A DNA stretch of 64,000 bases, taken from positions 15,102,145-15,166,144 of the forward strand of contig NC_081851.1 in assembly GCF_963259705.1 (NCBI RefSeq). Reading direction: 5' to 3'. The position numbers and the translations under genes were made by a program. The stretch comes from Myotis daubentonii (taxonomy: Eukaryota > Chordata > Mammalia > Chiroptera > Vespertilionidae). Shown piece after piece: positions 1 through 11,013 of this stretch (positions are counted from its first letter, which is position 1; each line of letters opens with the position of its first letter). Below the pieces are notes generated by a model, which ran no database searches, was not told the origin of the DNA, and worked only from the letters and a program-made list of their open reading frames with translations.

Positions 1-785
1 GACAGGGGGCGGGGCCACAACCTTGCTATCCACCCTGCTCCGTTCATGACAGGGGAAGGCACCCCAACCCCCTGATCAGCCCTGCTCTGTATCTGATAGG
101 GGGAGCTCCCCAACCCCCTGATCGCCCTGCGGCTCTGTGTGTGACAGGGTGCGGCGCTCCAACCCCCACCCCCACGGGCCCTGTTCTGTGTGTGACGAGG
201 TAGAGCCATAACCTCCCCATTGGCCCTGTCCTGAGTGTGAGAGTGGTAGTGCCCCAACCCCCTGATGGGCCCTGCTCTTTGTGTGAGAGGGGGGAGCTCC
301 CCAACCCCCTAATTGACCCTGCTCTGTGTGTGACAGGGTTCAGAGCCCCAACCCCCCTGATGGGCCCTGCTCTGTGAGTGAGAGGGGGCAGTGCCCCAAC
401 CCCCTGATTGGCCCTGCTTTGTGCATGACAGGGGCTGGCGCCGCAACCTCCCCATCGACCCTGCCTTGAGTGTGACAGGGGGCTGTGCCCCAACCCCCCA
501 ATCGGCCCTACCCTGAGCGTGACTGAGGGTGGCATCGCGACCTCCCAATCTTCCCTGCTCTGTGCATGACAGGGGGCAGCACCCCAACTCCCCAATCGGC
601 CCTGCTCTGGGCCCAACCAGGGGCTACACCTAGGGATTGGGCCTGCCCTCTGCCACCCGGGAGCAGGCCTAAGCCAGCAGGTAGTTATCTCCCGAGGGGT
701 CCCAGACTGCGAGAGGTCACAGGCCGGGCTGAGGGGACCGCCCCCCACTCCCGAGTGCACAAATTTTTGTGCACCAGAGCTCTAG
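1..785 (+). mobile_element. Helitron (HeliBat-type), 3' portion; 5' end lies outside the window
   Basis: The right end has the complete Helitron 3' signature: an inverted repeat GTGCACAAA/TTTGTGCAC at 755-774, then CTAG ending at 785, followed by a host T. No target duplication is expected, because Helitrons insert between A and T. Most of the interior (1 to about 620) is a degenerate tandem repeat. The segment 620-785, with the phrases gaggggtcccagactg and ggctgagggga, matches the 3' ends of the Helitrons ending at 29909 and 62942. Reading frames here are by-products of the repeat and encode no Rep/helicase motif, so this is a non-autonomous copy. Confidence 0.88.
20..640 (+). repeat. 47-bp minisatellite inside the Helitron
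   Basis: About 13 degenerate units, each with a core like CCCTGCTCTGTGTGTGACAG. Cores begin near 35, 81, 125, 179, 225, 270, 317, 365, 411, 460, 506, 553 and 599, a spacing of about 46-48 bp. The same unit occurs on the opposite strand inside the Helitron at 61011-61541 with fewer copies, so the array is part of the element and varies in copy number. Confidence 0.85.
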
Positions 786-1264
786 TATATATATAAAAAA
801 GATACTGCCAAGAGCTAGAAGTTTTCATAATTTCATCACTCAGAAGTGAGAAGACATAATTCATTTTCTCTTAGCAAGCAGGGGTTGTGACTGATGCACA
901 CTGTACAGGTGAGCCAGGTGGTAGAGGTGAAATAACTTCCCTCCATGGGCCCAGCCACCCTGACCTCTGGGGTGTTCCCCAAATGCGGTCCAACCCTGCC
1001 ACACCCCCCGCCCCCAGCCTCCGCAGCTCGACATGGGCGCGGGGGGCGCTTGCCCTGGGCACCTCCAAGCTCTGAAACCTGTCATCTGCCGCACCTCTCC
1101 CTGATGGCATGGCCACCACAGTGAGACTGCTGGTGCCCACATCGCCTCCCACCTCACTGCTGCCCCCGGCCAGTGAGGGCCCTGTGCTGTGGTCGCAGCA
1201 GTGGATGGCCGGCATGGGCCTGCTGATGGCGCTTATCATGCTGCTCACCCGCTTGCCTTGTCAC
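786..1264. other. Unassigned sequence with a gene-like fragment
   Basis: Sequence between two Helitron ends. On the plus strand, 1109-1333 is an open frame beginning [10 protein letters not shown], followed by a serine/proline stretch and a hydrophobic run ([14 protein letters not shown]) that looks like a membrane segment. I do not recognise the gene. The frame runs into the neighbouring Helitron end, so it cannot be a complete exon as it stands. It could be a captured gene fragment or chance. Otherwise nothing is recognised. Confidence 0.25.
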
Positions 1265-1395
1265 AAGCTTCCTGGCCTGGCTGCCTCCATCTTTGTCACA
1301 ACAATTTGCTTATTCCCTCCTTATTGGCTGTGAGCGCACCCATCTTTGTTGCAGAGTTATGGTCAATTTGCATATTCCTTCTTTATTAGATAGGA
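1265..1395 (-). mobile_element. Helitron 5' end fragment
   Basis: Read on the minus strand from 1395 it begins TCCTATCTAATAAAG, then an ATGCAAAT octamer, AAAGATGG and CCAAT-type motifs, the same order as the 5' ends at 28927 and 62181. The base before the 5' TC is A, as expected for A|T insertion. No CTAG hairpin end is visible to the left, so the copy is 3'-truncated or runs into the unassigned sequence at 786-1264. Confidence 0.7.
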
Positions 1396-1399
1396 TAAA

Positions 1400-2125
1400 G
1401 GTCTCCTTCCCTAGCCAGTCATGGAGATAGCATGGACTCTCCAGGAAATGGTTCTGAGTTTTTTCAATGGTTAGAACATTCTGCAATACAAGGGTTTCCG
1501 GAAGGCAAGGCTTGGTTTCAAGAAGATAACACATGAAGGGGATGCATTGTGGCTGGTGTGTCCCCTCCCTAAGATGGGCCTGTGCAGAGCAGACCCCTGC
1601 TCCCGTGGTGAAGTGATGGACCCAGGACTCTGGGGGACAGTCTGCTAATGGGGGATGTGGTTGAGACAGCAGAGAAGTTGGGGTTTTGGACAGTGTCAGT
1701 GAGGGGGTTTCCTGCCAGCACATGGGGCTGGGCCCGAGAGTGGGTGCACTGAGGGAAGGCTCTAGGGATGAAAACTTGGCTCAGGCTGGATGGAAGGCAG
1801 CAGGTAAGGGTGGGCAGCACCTGTAAGGAGCGAGGGCATGGACACTGTTGAGCCAGACTGTTCCAGACTCTGGAAGTATGGAGCCCCCCGTCCTTGGGAG
1901 CTGGCGTTCTGGTGGAGGACAGCCCACAGATAATGGGTGGTATAGCTAGCACAGTTGAGAGAAGCTCAGCCAGAAAGGTGCAGCCAAGGGTGGTCAGTGG
2001 GGGCCTCCCTGAGAGAGTCCGGGACAGGGTGGCGGAGGGCAGGTTGGGGGCCCACAGGGAGCCTGCCCTGCACATTTGGGAGCTGAGATAAGTCCCTGTG
2101 GCTGGTTTGGACAACCAGGATTAGC
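1400..2125 (-). repeat. Left copy of a dispersed inverted duplication (~0.7 kb)
   Basis: Read on the minus strand this segment matches 8735-9460 on the plus strand along most of its length. Shared phrases include caaaccagccacaggg, tgtgggctgtcc, acttccagagtctgga, ctctagagccttcc, tctgctctgcacagg and ccacaatgcatccc, with many substitutions between them. Open frames across it (for example 1569-2114 minus) are not conserved in frame between the copies, so I regard it as a dispersed repeat or old duplication, not a gene. Confidence 0.75.
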
Positions 2126-2680
2126 AAGTGGGCCATGGCTGGGCAGTGGGTGCTGTGAAAGGACATGACCTTCTCAGGAAGCCCCACCGTTTGCCTTGAT
2201 CCCCAGGCTGCCTCCTGAAGGGCTGGTATGTGGCCCCTTCAGCAAAATCAGCTTCCAGAGGGACATTCACAGACCTGAATGCAGATAATAACGCCAGGGG
2301 CTTAAACATTTTTGCTTATTATGATTAAACATTTATCTGTAAAGTACTTCACTATATTCCCCTCAAGGACAGTTCTCCAAAGGGAAATGACAAATGCAGA
2401 AATTTACGAGAAGCCAGTAATAATGGTAAGCTTCCACAGAATTTCAAAAAAGAATCTGGCCAAAGGTCACAAATATGGGCTGGGTATGCAATAGATGAAA
2501 TCATATTTGAGATAATGAGGAACCTTAGACATTTACAGTACATCAGTGTCAGGAAATCATCCTTACAAACCCGGCATCAGCCTCCACATGGTCTCCAGGG
2601 GCTGCTCTGCTGTAAGAAGCCCTGCAAGTTGGCTGACTCGTGCTTCCTGTGTCACAGCAGTGCTTTTACACATTAGAAAC
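2126..2680. other. No recognisable gene or repeat
   Basis: Ordinary mixed-composition sequence. Nothing recognised on either strand. Confidence 0.5.
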
Positions 2681-2696
2681 CTGGGTGTCTCTTCTT

Positions 2697-2916
2697 TTGC
2701 AAAAAAATATTTTTTATTGATTTCAGAGAGGAAGGAAGAGGGAGAGAGAAATGGAAACATCAATGATGAGAAAGAATCATTGGTTGGCTGCCTCCTGCAC
2801 GCCCCTAACTGGGGATCAAGCCTGCAACCAGGGCATGTGCCTTTGACTGGAATCAAATCCAGGACCCTTCAGTTCACAGGTGGACGCTCTATCCACCTAG
2901 CCAAACCGGCTAGGGC
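2697..2916 (-). mobile_element. VES SINE, full length, with target duplication
   Basis: A tRNA-derived SINE on the minus strand: the A/T-rich tail lies at 2700-2718 and the tRNA-like head at 2880-2916 (minus strand: tagccggtttggctag, then the A box). The B-box region, GGTTCGA-like in the family, is degenerate. Flanking 16-bp direct repeats CTGGGTGTCTCTTCTT (2681-2696) and CTGGGTACCTCTTCTT (2917-2932) differ at two bases, which suggests moderate age. Confidence 0.88.
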
Positions 2917-2932
2917 CTGGGTACCTCTTCTT

Positions 2933-3329
2933 AAAAACAGTTTCCAGTTCACTATGGACTCTAACACTCCAGTGTCTAAAGCTACATTGGATCCCTCAGC
3001 ATGACCTTCTCCCATGGGTAAGTTCATTTTCAACACTCAAAGTCTAACCTAAATGAAAAACAAAGAGATGACTTTATTCAGCAATCATGGGAGTTAGTGC
3101 TTAAATGAAAGCAAGCTGGGGAGCATGACAATGACACTGATAGTGTGAGATTTTTCTGAGATCCATGATATGGATTCTAGTAGCCTCTTAGGTGAAAGGA
3201 GACACACATGCCCTGAGTTCAAATGATTCTGATAACTGTTTTAAGAGAGATTGTTTTAGATTTAATGGTATGTTTTGAAAAGTCAACATTTTATTTATTC
3301 TTATTATTTTTATCTTCAACTAAAGATAT
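2933..3329. other. No recognisable gene or repeat
   Basis: A/T-leaning intergenic sequence between two SINEs. Nothing recognised. Confidence 0.45.
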
Positions 3330-3462
3330 GTTTATTATTATTATTATTTTAGAGAATAAGGGGGGGAGAGAGAGAGAGATAAAAGGAAACAGTGTCATAG
3401 GAAATATCAATCAGTTGCCTCCCGGGCATGCCCCACCAAGGATCTAACCCCCTGGCCAGGCA
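3330..3462 (-). mobile_element. VES SINE fragment
   Basis: Minus-strand SINE with a TTATTA-expanded tail, the purine run ggggggagagagagag and a degraded, shortened head ending near cctggccaggcag. No clear target duplication. Confidence 0.65.
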
Positions 3463-3589
3463 GCACCTTAATTCTTAATGTTTCCTTCAGAACAGAGTAT
3501 TAGTTTGACTCAGCATTTGGGGGAGTGTCAGTCTGCATGTGTGGCTGTTGGTTGTATGTGTGAATTTGCTGCCCCTTTGGGTGTTCCTG

Positions 3590-3910
3590 GTTTTATCTGT
3601 GTGGGTTTGTATTTTCTTGGTGTCAGTGTTCTGTGTCTGTGTATGCCTGCTCTGGTATGTGCCTCTGTGTGTCTATTGTGTGTGGGGGTATGGCCTGTAC
3701 TGACTGGGTGGCCCAGGGTGTTTGTGTCGGTGTGTGTTTGTGTGTCTGTGTGTTCCCCTCAAGGTGTTGCACATGTCTACAATGTGGGTCTGTGAGCCTG
3801 GGCATAAGCCCTGCACCTGAGTGCCCAGCTGAGGCTGGGGGTGTTCTGTCCTGTGTGTTCCTGTGCCTGTTGTGTTTGTTGTTTCTCTGTGAGTTTGTGC
3901 ATCTATGCAC
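3590..3910 (+). repeat. Imperfect TG-rich low-complexity tract
   Basis: Dense TGTG/TGTCTG runs broken by unique bases. Open frames across it on both strands (for example 3633-4073 plus) are low-complexity artefacts. Confidence 0.7.
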
Positions 3911-5845
3911 CCCGGCAACAGGCAGCTGCATAGACAATCTCCTGAGGGATGAGGGAGAGGACAATATGTTCTTTTCCCCACCCTCCAGGCTGAGCTCCTT
4001 CTACCCCTGCTCATCCAAACCGAGGTTGTCCCCAAGGGGGACCCACCTCAGGCCCCAGGGATGGATGAAGTAAAGGGTCTTGCTGAGAAAAGGTGGGGAA
4101 TTGTGGGAGACTCAGAGGCCAGAAAGGAGTTATAGAGTGTGGAGGTGTGTGTTTGGGGAGGATTCTAAACCTGTGAGGAGCTGGAAGATCCAGGATTCCT
4201 GGAAAGGAATAAGTGGAAGGGCAAATATGGGGGAAAGCTGAGGGAGAAGAATCCTAGGCTCCAAGTCCCCCCCCAAAAAACTGAGACACTGGATACCCCA
4301 AGAGAGGGCTGGGAGAGTCCTGTGGGAATCTCAGGCCCTGGAGAGCAGGTAACACCATTGCCCCTGAGAAAGCTAGGTTGACACCTAATAGAGGAAGGTG
4401 TGTGGGGCTGCACAGGGCATCACTGCCTGACCTCTGTGATCTGGTCATCCACTGGGCGCGCATGGCCACAGAAAAATACTGGTGCCACGAGGGAGAATGA
4501 GGTGCAGTTCTCTTTCCAATGGGGATGAGAAGACACATGGAGGGACCACATTTAGCAGAGGTTCACACACAAAATGAATGGAAACCCAGGTTCACCATTG
4601 ATGTTAAGGTCAGCATTCTTACCATCAGCCCCACCTGATGGAACACTCACCTGGCAATGGAAAAGGAACAGAGAGTTGGAGACAAGGTAGTGACTGAATG
4701 TTGACATAAGAGAACACAGATGCCGAGTGCTTGCATTCCTGTACCCAATCAACACTCCTAACATGTGCATCTTCACCTCCAAATAGTGGGTGGACTGAGG
4801 CTCTCATGGATTTATTTACACTAGGCCACACTCGGAAGTGGGTTGAGTTTGCTGCCAATGACATCTGACCAAACTCCTCGCATTGAAGTTCACTCCTTTG
4901 AATCCTGCCAGTGAAGGCTTTGGGAAGCTCGGTGACAAAGTCCATGAGGATGAAGAGAAAGAAAACCATCTTGACTGATCTCCACTGTCATTTCCTACCA
5001 CTCCCCATTCCTCCCTTTTGCCCTTGCACAGCCCCCAAAGAGGTTGGCACTGTGTGGTCGAGTTCATGGGGCCCACCGAATAGGCCAGGTTTTCCTTCTG
5101 ACCCCCTGAAGCTGGCTGCAACCTTGTTATGTGCTTTGACCAATGAAATGTGGTGGGAGGGAAGCCTGTCACCTGTAACAGAAGAGCCTGGAACCAGTGA
5201 GCATGCCTACCCATTCAGCCAATCTCTGATAATACCTACATGTACCTACATGGTGGCTTTTCCTTTAACTGCTCCAAGGAGAATGAGGGTGGGCATGTGT
5301 TATGAACAAGAAAGATGCCTTCTATACCATAAGCCACTAAAGCTTTGGGGCTGTTTGTTACCCACAATAAGATCTATCCATCCTAATGGCTACGCATCTC
5401 CTATTCTAAGTTCTAGGAGCCAGCAGAGCCTCACATTAGAAGCCAGAACTCTGTTATTAGAGAAACATGGGTTTGACTTCCAGCCCTGCCTTGTATTAAC
5501 TCTACAATCAGGCAATTTACATTGAGTCTCTGAACCTGGATTTCCTCTCTGTAAAACAGATGGGTAAATGACCTCAGGTGGCAGACAGGGTTACCTGAAA
5601 TAATAATGCATGTAAAGCACCGAATCCAGAACCTGGCACATGTGGTAAACATTCAGTAACTCTTAGCCCCATAGCTTTACAATGTGCACTGACTACAAAC
5701 ATTCTGACAATGTGCGACATGTGAACTTGGACTATGTATCCTTTCAAATTTGTTTTTATTAATAAGATGAGATCACATATATTTTGTCATAGCCTGCTTT
5801 TCCTTTTAATAATGTGATATTTTTATATTAAATATACAAAATCAG
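3911..5845. other. No recognisable gene or repeat
   Basis: About 1.9 kb of mixed-composition sequence. The open frame 4911-5525 (204 aa) shows no family motif, no repeat structure and no codon pattern I recognise. Nothing else found. Confidence 0.45.
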
Positions 5846-6045
5846 CCCAGTAGAGTGGCTCAGCTTGTTGAGCATCTTCCCATGCACACAAAGGTTGCCA
5901 GTTTGATTATTGGTGAGGGCACAACCCAGATTTCCTGGCTGGATGCCCAGGGAGTGGGTGGAGGGTGTACAGGAGGCAGCTGATCGATGTTTCTCTCTTT
6001 CCCTCTCATTTCCTCTCTCTAAAAGTCAAATTTAAAAGAAAAAAA
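5846..6045 (+). mobile_element. VES SINE, diverged
   Basis: Plus-strand SINE: tRNA-like head (gtggctcagcttgttgagc), B-box region, the family phrase tgtacaggaggcagctgatc, then CT-rich sequence and an A-rich end near 6030-6045. Many substitutions; no convincing target duplication. Confidence 0.75.
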
Positions 6046-8106
6046 GCTTAAAAATTATATATCCATTTAGATTTACACTCTTCAGGAATATTGAAATAAT
6101 ACTTTTGACCTCAGTGAGGATTCTCAGTTTTATAGAATCTGAAATAATATCTCAAATCAAGAGATCAGTTGCAGACAACACTTCCCAGAAACCTGTGCCC
6201 AGTCCCTGAAACCTAATGTTATTTCCCAACACCAGGTGGGCACCCCAACATGAATATTTGCAATGATCCATGAGTGAGTGCCTCGGATCCTGATGCCACC
6301 TGTGGAGCCTGCATAAGTACATCACCCAAAGGGCACTGCGCCCAATGATGGCTGGGTTTAGCCAATGAAAGCCCAGGACCAGGGCATTATTCCGGGGCTC
6401 ATTGGTTTGGGCATGACTTCCTCTTTCTCTTGGTGGTCACTTTCACCTCCTTGTTCTGTAATCATAGGCAGAGGCCCCAGCGCTCGGAGTCCTCATTAGG
6501 ACAAGGCATCGGGTGCAGTGTCCCCGCTGAGCAACAGTGTATCTGAGGCTTGATAAGCTGAAACAGGCGGGACTGAGGCCTCCGCATCTCTGAGGCTCCG
6601 TTCTTCCTACAGACTTCAACTAGGCCTCACCATGTATCCTCCAGCCTCAGGTGTGGGCACCTGTCAGGTCCTGCAGTCCAGGTCGCATTGTCCAAAACAG
6701 TGAGTTCCTTATGGGTGGCACACAGTGGGACATGGTGAAAGAGGGTGAAGGGTTGCAATGCCAATGTATGAGGTTTTGGTTGGTGTGGCTGAGCTGGGAG
6801 AATTCGGGAATCCTGGGCCTGTGTTGTGCCTAAAGGCAATAGAGAAGATGAGGCAACGTTTTGTGCGAGAAGTTTTCCTTTCATTCTCAGGAAGCTGAGG
6901 CAGTTGATGGGTGTGAACAAAAGAGGGACATTGTCTGAGGTAGGGTTCTAAACTTTTCCCAAAAACACTCAGAGGAAGAACACACAGGAAGAGAGAGGAT
7001 ACCCAAAGGAAAGTGAAGTCCTTTGAAAGATAATGAACTTGTCAAGAGTGTGCACTGAGGCCTGAGGCCTGAGGTAATGCAGTCATCTCTAGATCACCTG
7101 GCCCCAAGGCTGGGCAAGGGTAAAGAGCAGCCTGAGTCTATGGATCCAGGAGGTGGTTTCCAGGCTCTCAACAGCCCTTTCCCTTTCCACAGATTCCTGC
7201 AAATACACAATCGCTTAGACCTACTGGTTTGTGGAGCTTATTTTACGGCCTCACACTTTGTTGCCTCTGAGATAGTGGTATCCTGGTACTGTCCAACCAC
7301 TCTTCCAGTCCTTGGATCTGGGGATCTTGAAGAGACACCAAGCCCAGAATCCTAAGTCCAGGTTTAGAGTTACATAAGTGGTCCCTGGTTTTGGCAAGCA
7401 ATTCAGTGGAATTGGATGTGATAGGACCTTCCATGGCTGGGTTCCAGAATGTGCAAAGGCTTGGAGTGAAGGCTGAACTAATTCAGGGACTAGCAAGTGT
7501 CCATTTATTTTTCTTACATAGGAACTGCTACAATGGGACAGGAGTCAGGTCTAGTCGAATGTTGTGACTACTTGGGTGTCTGTGCTGCAGGTGATGGGAG
7601 CAATGAGGGTTATAGAGCAGTGGAGACAGGTGACTTGACCCAGGTCTCATTAGACTTCCTGTGGCTGCAGCATGATGAATAATGTGGGTGTGAGGGAGGC
7701 AGTAGGATGGCTAGGAAATTAGCTATTGAGAGAGTCGTGCTAGTGTGATGGTAACTGGCCCAGGAGGGTGGCTGTGGAGATGGAAGTAACAGTTAGATTC
7801 TGGATTAGTGTTTTAGGTGTGGCCACTTGGATTTCTAATTTTGAGGTCGAGAGAGAGAGGTAAGAGTCAGGGATGATGGGATGTCATGGATTTAGCAGCT
7901 GGAGGTATGGAAGCATCACCAACTGAGATGGGTAAATGTATAGGTAGAGCAATGTTCGTTGGGGATATAAAAACTTTATTTTTTAGGCTGTTAGGGTATA
8001 ACATAGTACTGAGGGTATTTCACCAGAGTCTGGAACTCTGAGGAGCAATTCAGGATGAAGATTTCTTAAAAAGGTAGTGGAGAGTGTATGGACCAGAGTG
8101 GAGGTA
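6046..8106. other. No recognisable gene or repeat
   Basis: About 2 kb. Several short open frames without recognisable domains. A purine-rich gtgaggcctgag direct repeat occurs near 7055-7075. No promoter, splice or RNA signature that I would defend. Confidence 0.45.
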
Positions 8107-8118
8107 TAGATCACCTTA

Positions 8119-8347
8119 TTCTAAAAAATATGTTGTTACTGAATTTAGAGATAGAGAGGAAGGCAGACCAAGAGAGGCAGAGAATCATCCATGAGCAGGA
8201 TCCAAGGATCGGTTGCCTTCTGCAAGCCCCCTACTGGAAGCTGAGCAGGAAACCCAGACAAGTGAACTGACCAGGGCTTACTCCAACCAGTGACCTCTCA
8301 GTGAATGGGTCGATGCTCAGCCAACTGAGCCACACCAACCTGAGCTG
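8119..8347 (-). mobile_element. VES SINE, diverged
   Basis: Minus-strand SINE with head near 8310-8347 (minus: ggttggtgtggctcagttgg) and tail near 8120-8135. Flanks TAGATCACCTTA (8107-8118) and TAGATTACTTTA (8348-8359) agree at 10 of 12 positions and probably are the decayed target duplication. Confidence 0.75.
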
Positions 8348-8734
8348 TAGATTACTTTAAAATGCGGAATCACTTCAGGATGAGAATGGTAGCTTAGGAA
8401 GGAGAGTGTCACTCTGAGGACTGGGTTTCCTGCTTGGCTCCCAGTTTGTGGGAGTCAGGTGTCACAGCACATAATAGAGATGGAAGTGGCCAGCTAGAGG
8501 ATGGGAGAGATATTACAATTTGGCAGTGTTTCAGCCCCTGAAAGTTGTTTCAGCCCCTGGACCTTCCCTTTGCACTCAGTCCTGCAAGGTTACCTCTGGG
8601 CATGGAGTTTGCTGGAGGTGCCCACAGCAGCCCTTCTGAAGGCAGCCGGGGGCTGAGATAAACTGCGAATCTTCCCGAGGGGAAAGTGAAGTCCTCACCG
8701 AGCACCCACAGCCCAGCCAGGACCCCACCTTCTG

Positions 8735-9460
8735 ATCCTGTTGTTCAAACCAGCCACAGGGCCACCCTTCAGCTCCCAAAAGGGCCTGGCTGCTCCCTGA
8801 AGCCCCTCCACCTGGACTCTGCCACCCCTTCCTAGACTTGCTCAGGAAGGACCCACTGCTGGCCCTGGCTCCACCTTCCCCCGAGCTCCCGCCTTCTGTC
8901 CCAGCTCTCCTGCCCATGGTTTGTGGGCTGTCCCCCACTAGAACCCCAGTTCCCAAAGGAAGGAGACTCAGTACTTCCAGAGTCTGGAAGAGGCGGGCTC
9001 AACAACATCCATGCCCTCAGACACTACAGATCTCATGTGTGCCTGCCCTTGGCTGGTTCCCCTCCATCCAGCCCGATTCAAGTTCTGGTCTCTAGAGCCT
9101 TCCTTCCACCCACCCACTCAAGAACCCAGGCCCATGGGCTGGCAGTAAACGCCCTCACTAACCATGTTCAACCTCACAGCCCAGCAGCACACTGTCCCCT
9201 AGAGGTCAGGGTTCATCACCTCACTACAGGATCAGGGGTGTGCTCTGCACAGGCCAAACCTAGGGAGGGGGGACACTAGCCACAATGCATCCCTACAATG
9301 TGCTATGATGTAAAGGCCAAGCCTCTCCTTCCAGAAACCCTGGTATTGCAGAATGTTCCCGCCATTGAAAAAAACCAGCACCATTTCCTGGAAAATCCAT
9401 GGTACCTCCAGGAACCTTTAAGGACGGGGCTTTATTTTTAATTAAATCAAAGTGGGAAAT
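8735..9460 (+). repeat. Right copy of the inverted duplication
   Basis: Inverted homologue of 1400-2125, about 7.3 kb away. The two copies share order and phrasing throughout, differing by substitutions and small indels. Frames such as 8923-9279 are open here but are not preserved in the partner. Confidence 0.75.
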
Positions 9461-9862
9461 TACCCCCAGAATGCAAAAACAGAGACTCAAACACCTCCAG
9501 TGGTGCTGTGGGATGGTTGTAGGCAGGACTTTCCAAAGATGAACCGATCAGACCAAAGAATCAGGAGGTGCCCCCCCATACAGAAGGAGGTGCAGCCGCA
9601 GTGGGTCAGGTGACTTCGGGATGGGGAAGAGCAGGCTAGAGAGAGCACTGAGTGGAGACAGACGGTGCCTGGCCAGCTCCTCTTAGGCAGACACAGAACC
9701 CAAATTCCTACCAGGCCACCTGTTTGGGCTTCATTCTGCCAACCCCCAGGATGGACAGACAATGTGCCAACTACAGTAGGAATATCCCCAGCAAAGGCAG
9801 GAAAGAGTGAGGAGGGGGGCGCTGTGCAGGCAGACATTCAATCTCAGGGCAGTGGGTGAATG

Positions 9863-9868
<6 letters not shown>
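9461..9868. other. No recognisable gene or repeat
   Basis: Nothing recognised. A minus-strand frame at 9487-9837 is open, with no domain features. Confidence 0.45.

Positions 9869-9904
<36 letters not shown>
9869..9904 (+). repeat. (TC)n microsatellite
   Basis: About 16 uninterrupted TC dinucleotides just beside the tail of the next SINE. Confidence 0.95.
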
Positions 9905-9905
<1 letters not shown>

Positions 9906-9917
9906 TTCTTAGTTAAT

Positions 9918-10160
9918 CCTCAACTTAGGATATTTTTTCATGACTTCCACAGAGAGTGGAAAGTAGGAGTTAGGTAGGGAAAGAGAGAGAGAGAAACATT
10001 GATGTGAGGGAGACCAATTGACTGGATGCCTTTCCCACGCACCCCAAGCGGGGCTGGGGATCCAACCTGCAACCCAGGTACATGCCCACCACTGGGAATC
10101 TAATTCGCCACCCTCAGGTGTGCGGGATGACCTTCTTACCATTGAACCACACTGGCCGAG
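9918..10160 (-). mobile_element. VES SINE, diverged
   Basis: Minus-strand copy: tail and purine run at 9920-10005, the gaaacattgatgtgag box, and a tRNA-like head near 10120-10160 (minus: tcggccagtgtggttcaatg). No clear target duplication. Confidence 0.78.
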
Positions 10161-10950
10161 TTGGGGTGGATGTTTACCCCGTAAGGAAAGGTCAGGGCCA
10201 TTCTCTCTTAGTAGTTTGATTGATCACCTCCTTTAGTTGCTAAACTTCAAGACACTTCCATCACACCAGAGGCTCACTCGGCTCAGCAGCCAGCAACCCT
10301 CCTGCTGGTCAGATAATCAGTCTGTGCAGGTCAATGTTGGAAGCAATTTATTACAGTGGAATAGGTGGGACCTCCCTTGATTTATTTGGAGCACATGCCG
10401 GCTCCTAGGTCAGGTCCATTAGTAACTCATGCAGCAGAACTCAGTCCATTTCGCACTAACCATGAGACAGAGTGGCCAGCAGTCTGGATTTGGACTAGAG
10501 AGGGCCTCAGAGTCACACACGAGGACGTAGCACCAACTCTCCCTGGCAACTGCTCAGGGCTCTTGCCTGCCCACACCCACCTGCCCAGCTGCCACCGTGG
10601 CTCCCAGCCTTGACACCTGAGAGCAATCTGGGCTCCTCAACCACCTGAATCTGAAAGAGCCCCACCTCAACACCTGGCTGGAGGGTGCAGAGACCACAGG
10701 GGCTTGTCCAGGCCCAGAGCTTCTTCTGGCTGCTTTGATTTTAGTTCCAGGGAGCACACTGACGTCATCATTTCTTGTGGGTGACTGTGTAGCTCACCCC
10801 GGTTCCCTACCTGCTACACTAACAGCAGAGGTACCTCCCTTCATGTTCCCTCAGTCATGTCATGCTCTGCCCTCATGAAACCTGGCTTCTCGTCACCATG
10901 GGGTCCCTGGGCTGTGCAGGTGTTCTAATGTGAATGGATTGACAGGGTGA
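10161..10950. other. No recognisable gene or repeat
   Basis: Moderately GC-rich sequence with no recognised element or coding signature. Confidence 0.45.
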
Positions 10951-11013
10951 ATTAAACAAATATATTGATTTTAGAGAGTGAGAAAATGGGGAGAGAGAGA
11001 GAGAAACATCTCT
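10951..11013 (-). mobile_element. VES SINE, tail-end fragment
   Basis: Only the 3' part of the SINE remains: tatattgattttagagag, purine run and gagaaacatc. The head is missing. Confidence 0.6.

Noticed and set aside
44..760. 238-codon minus-strand frame with a repeated AGPI-type motif
   Set aside because: Encoded by the 47-bp Helitron minisatellite, and matched by another frame on the same strand (309-587).
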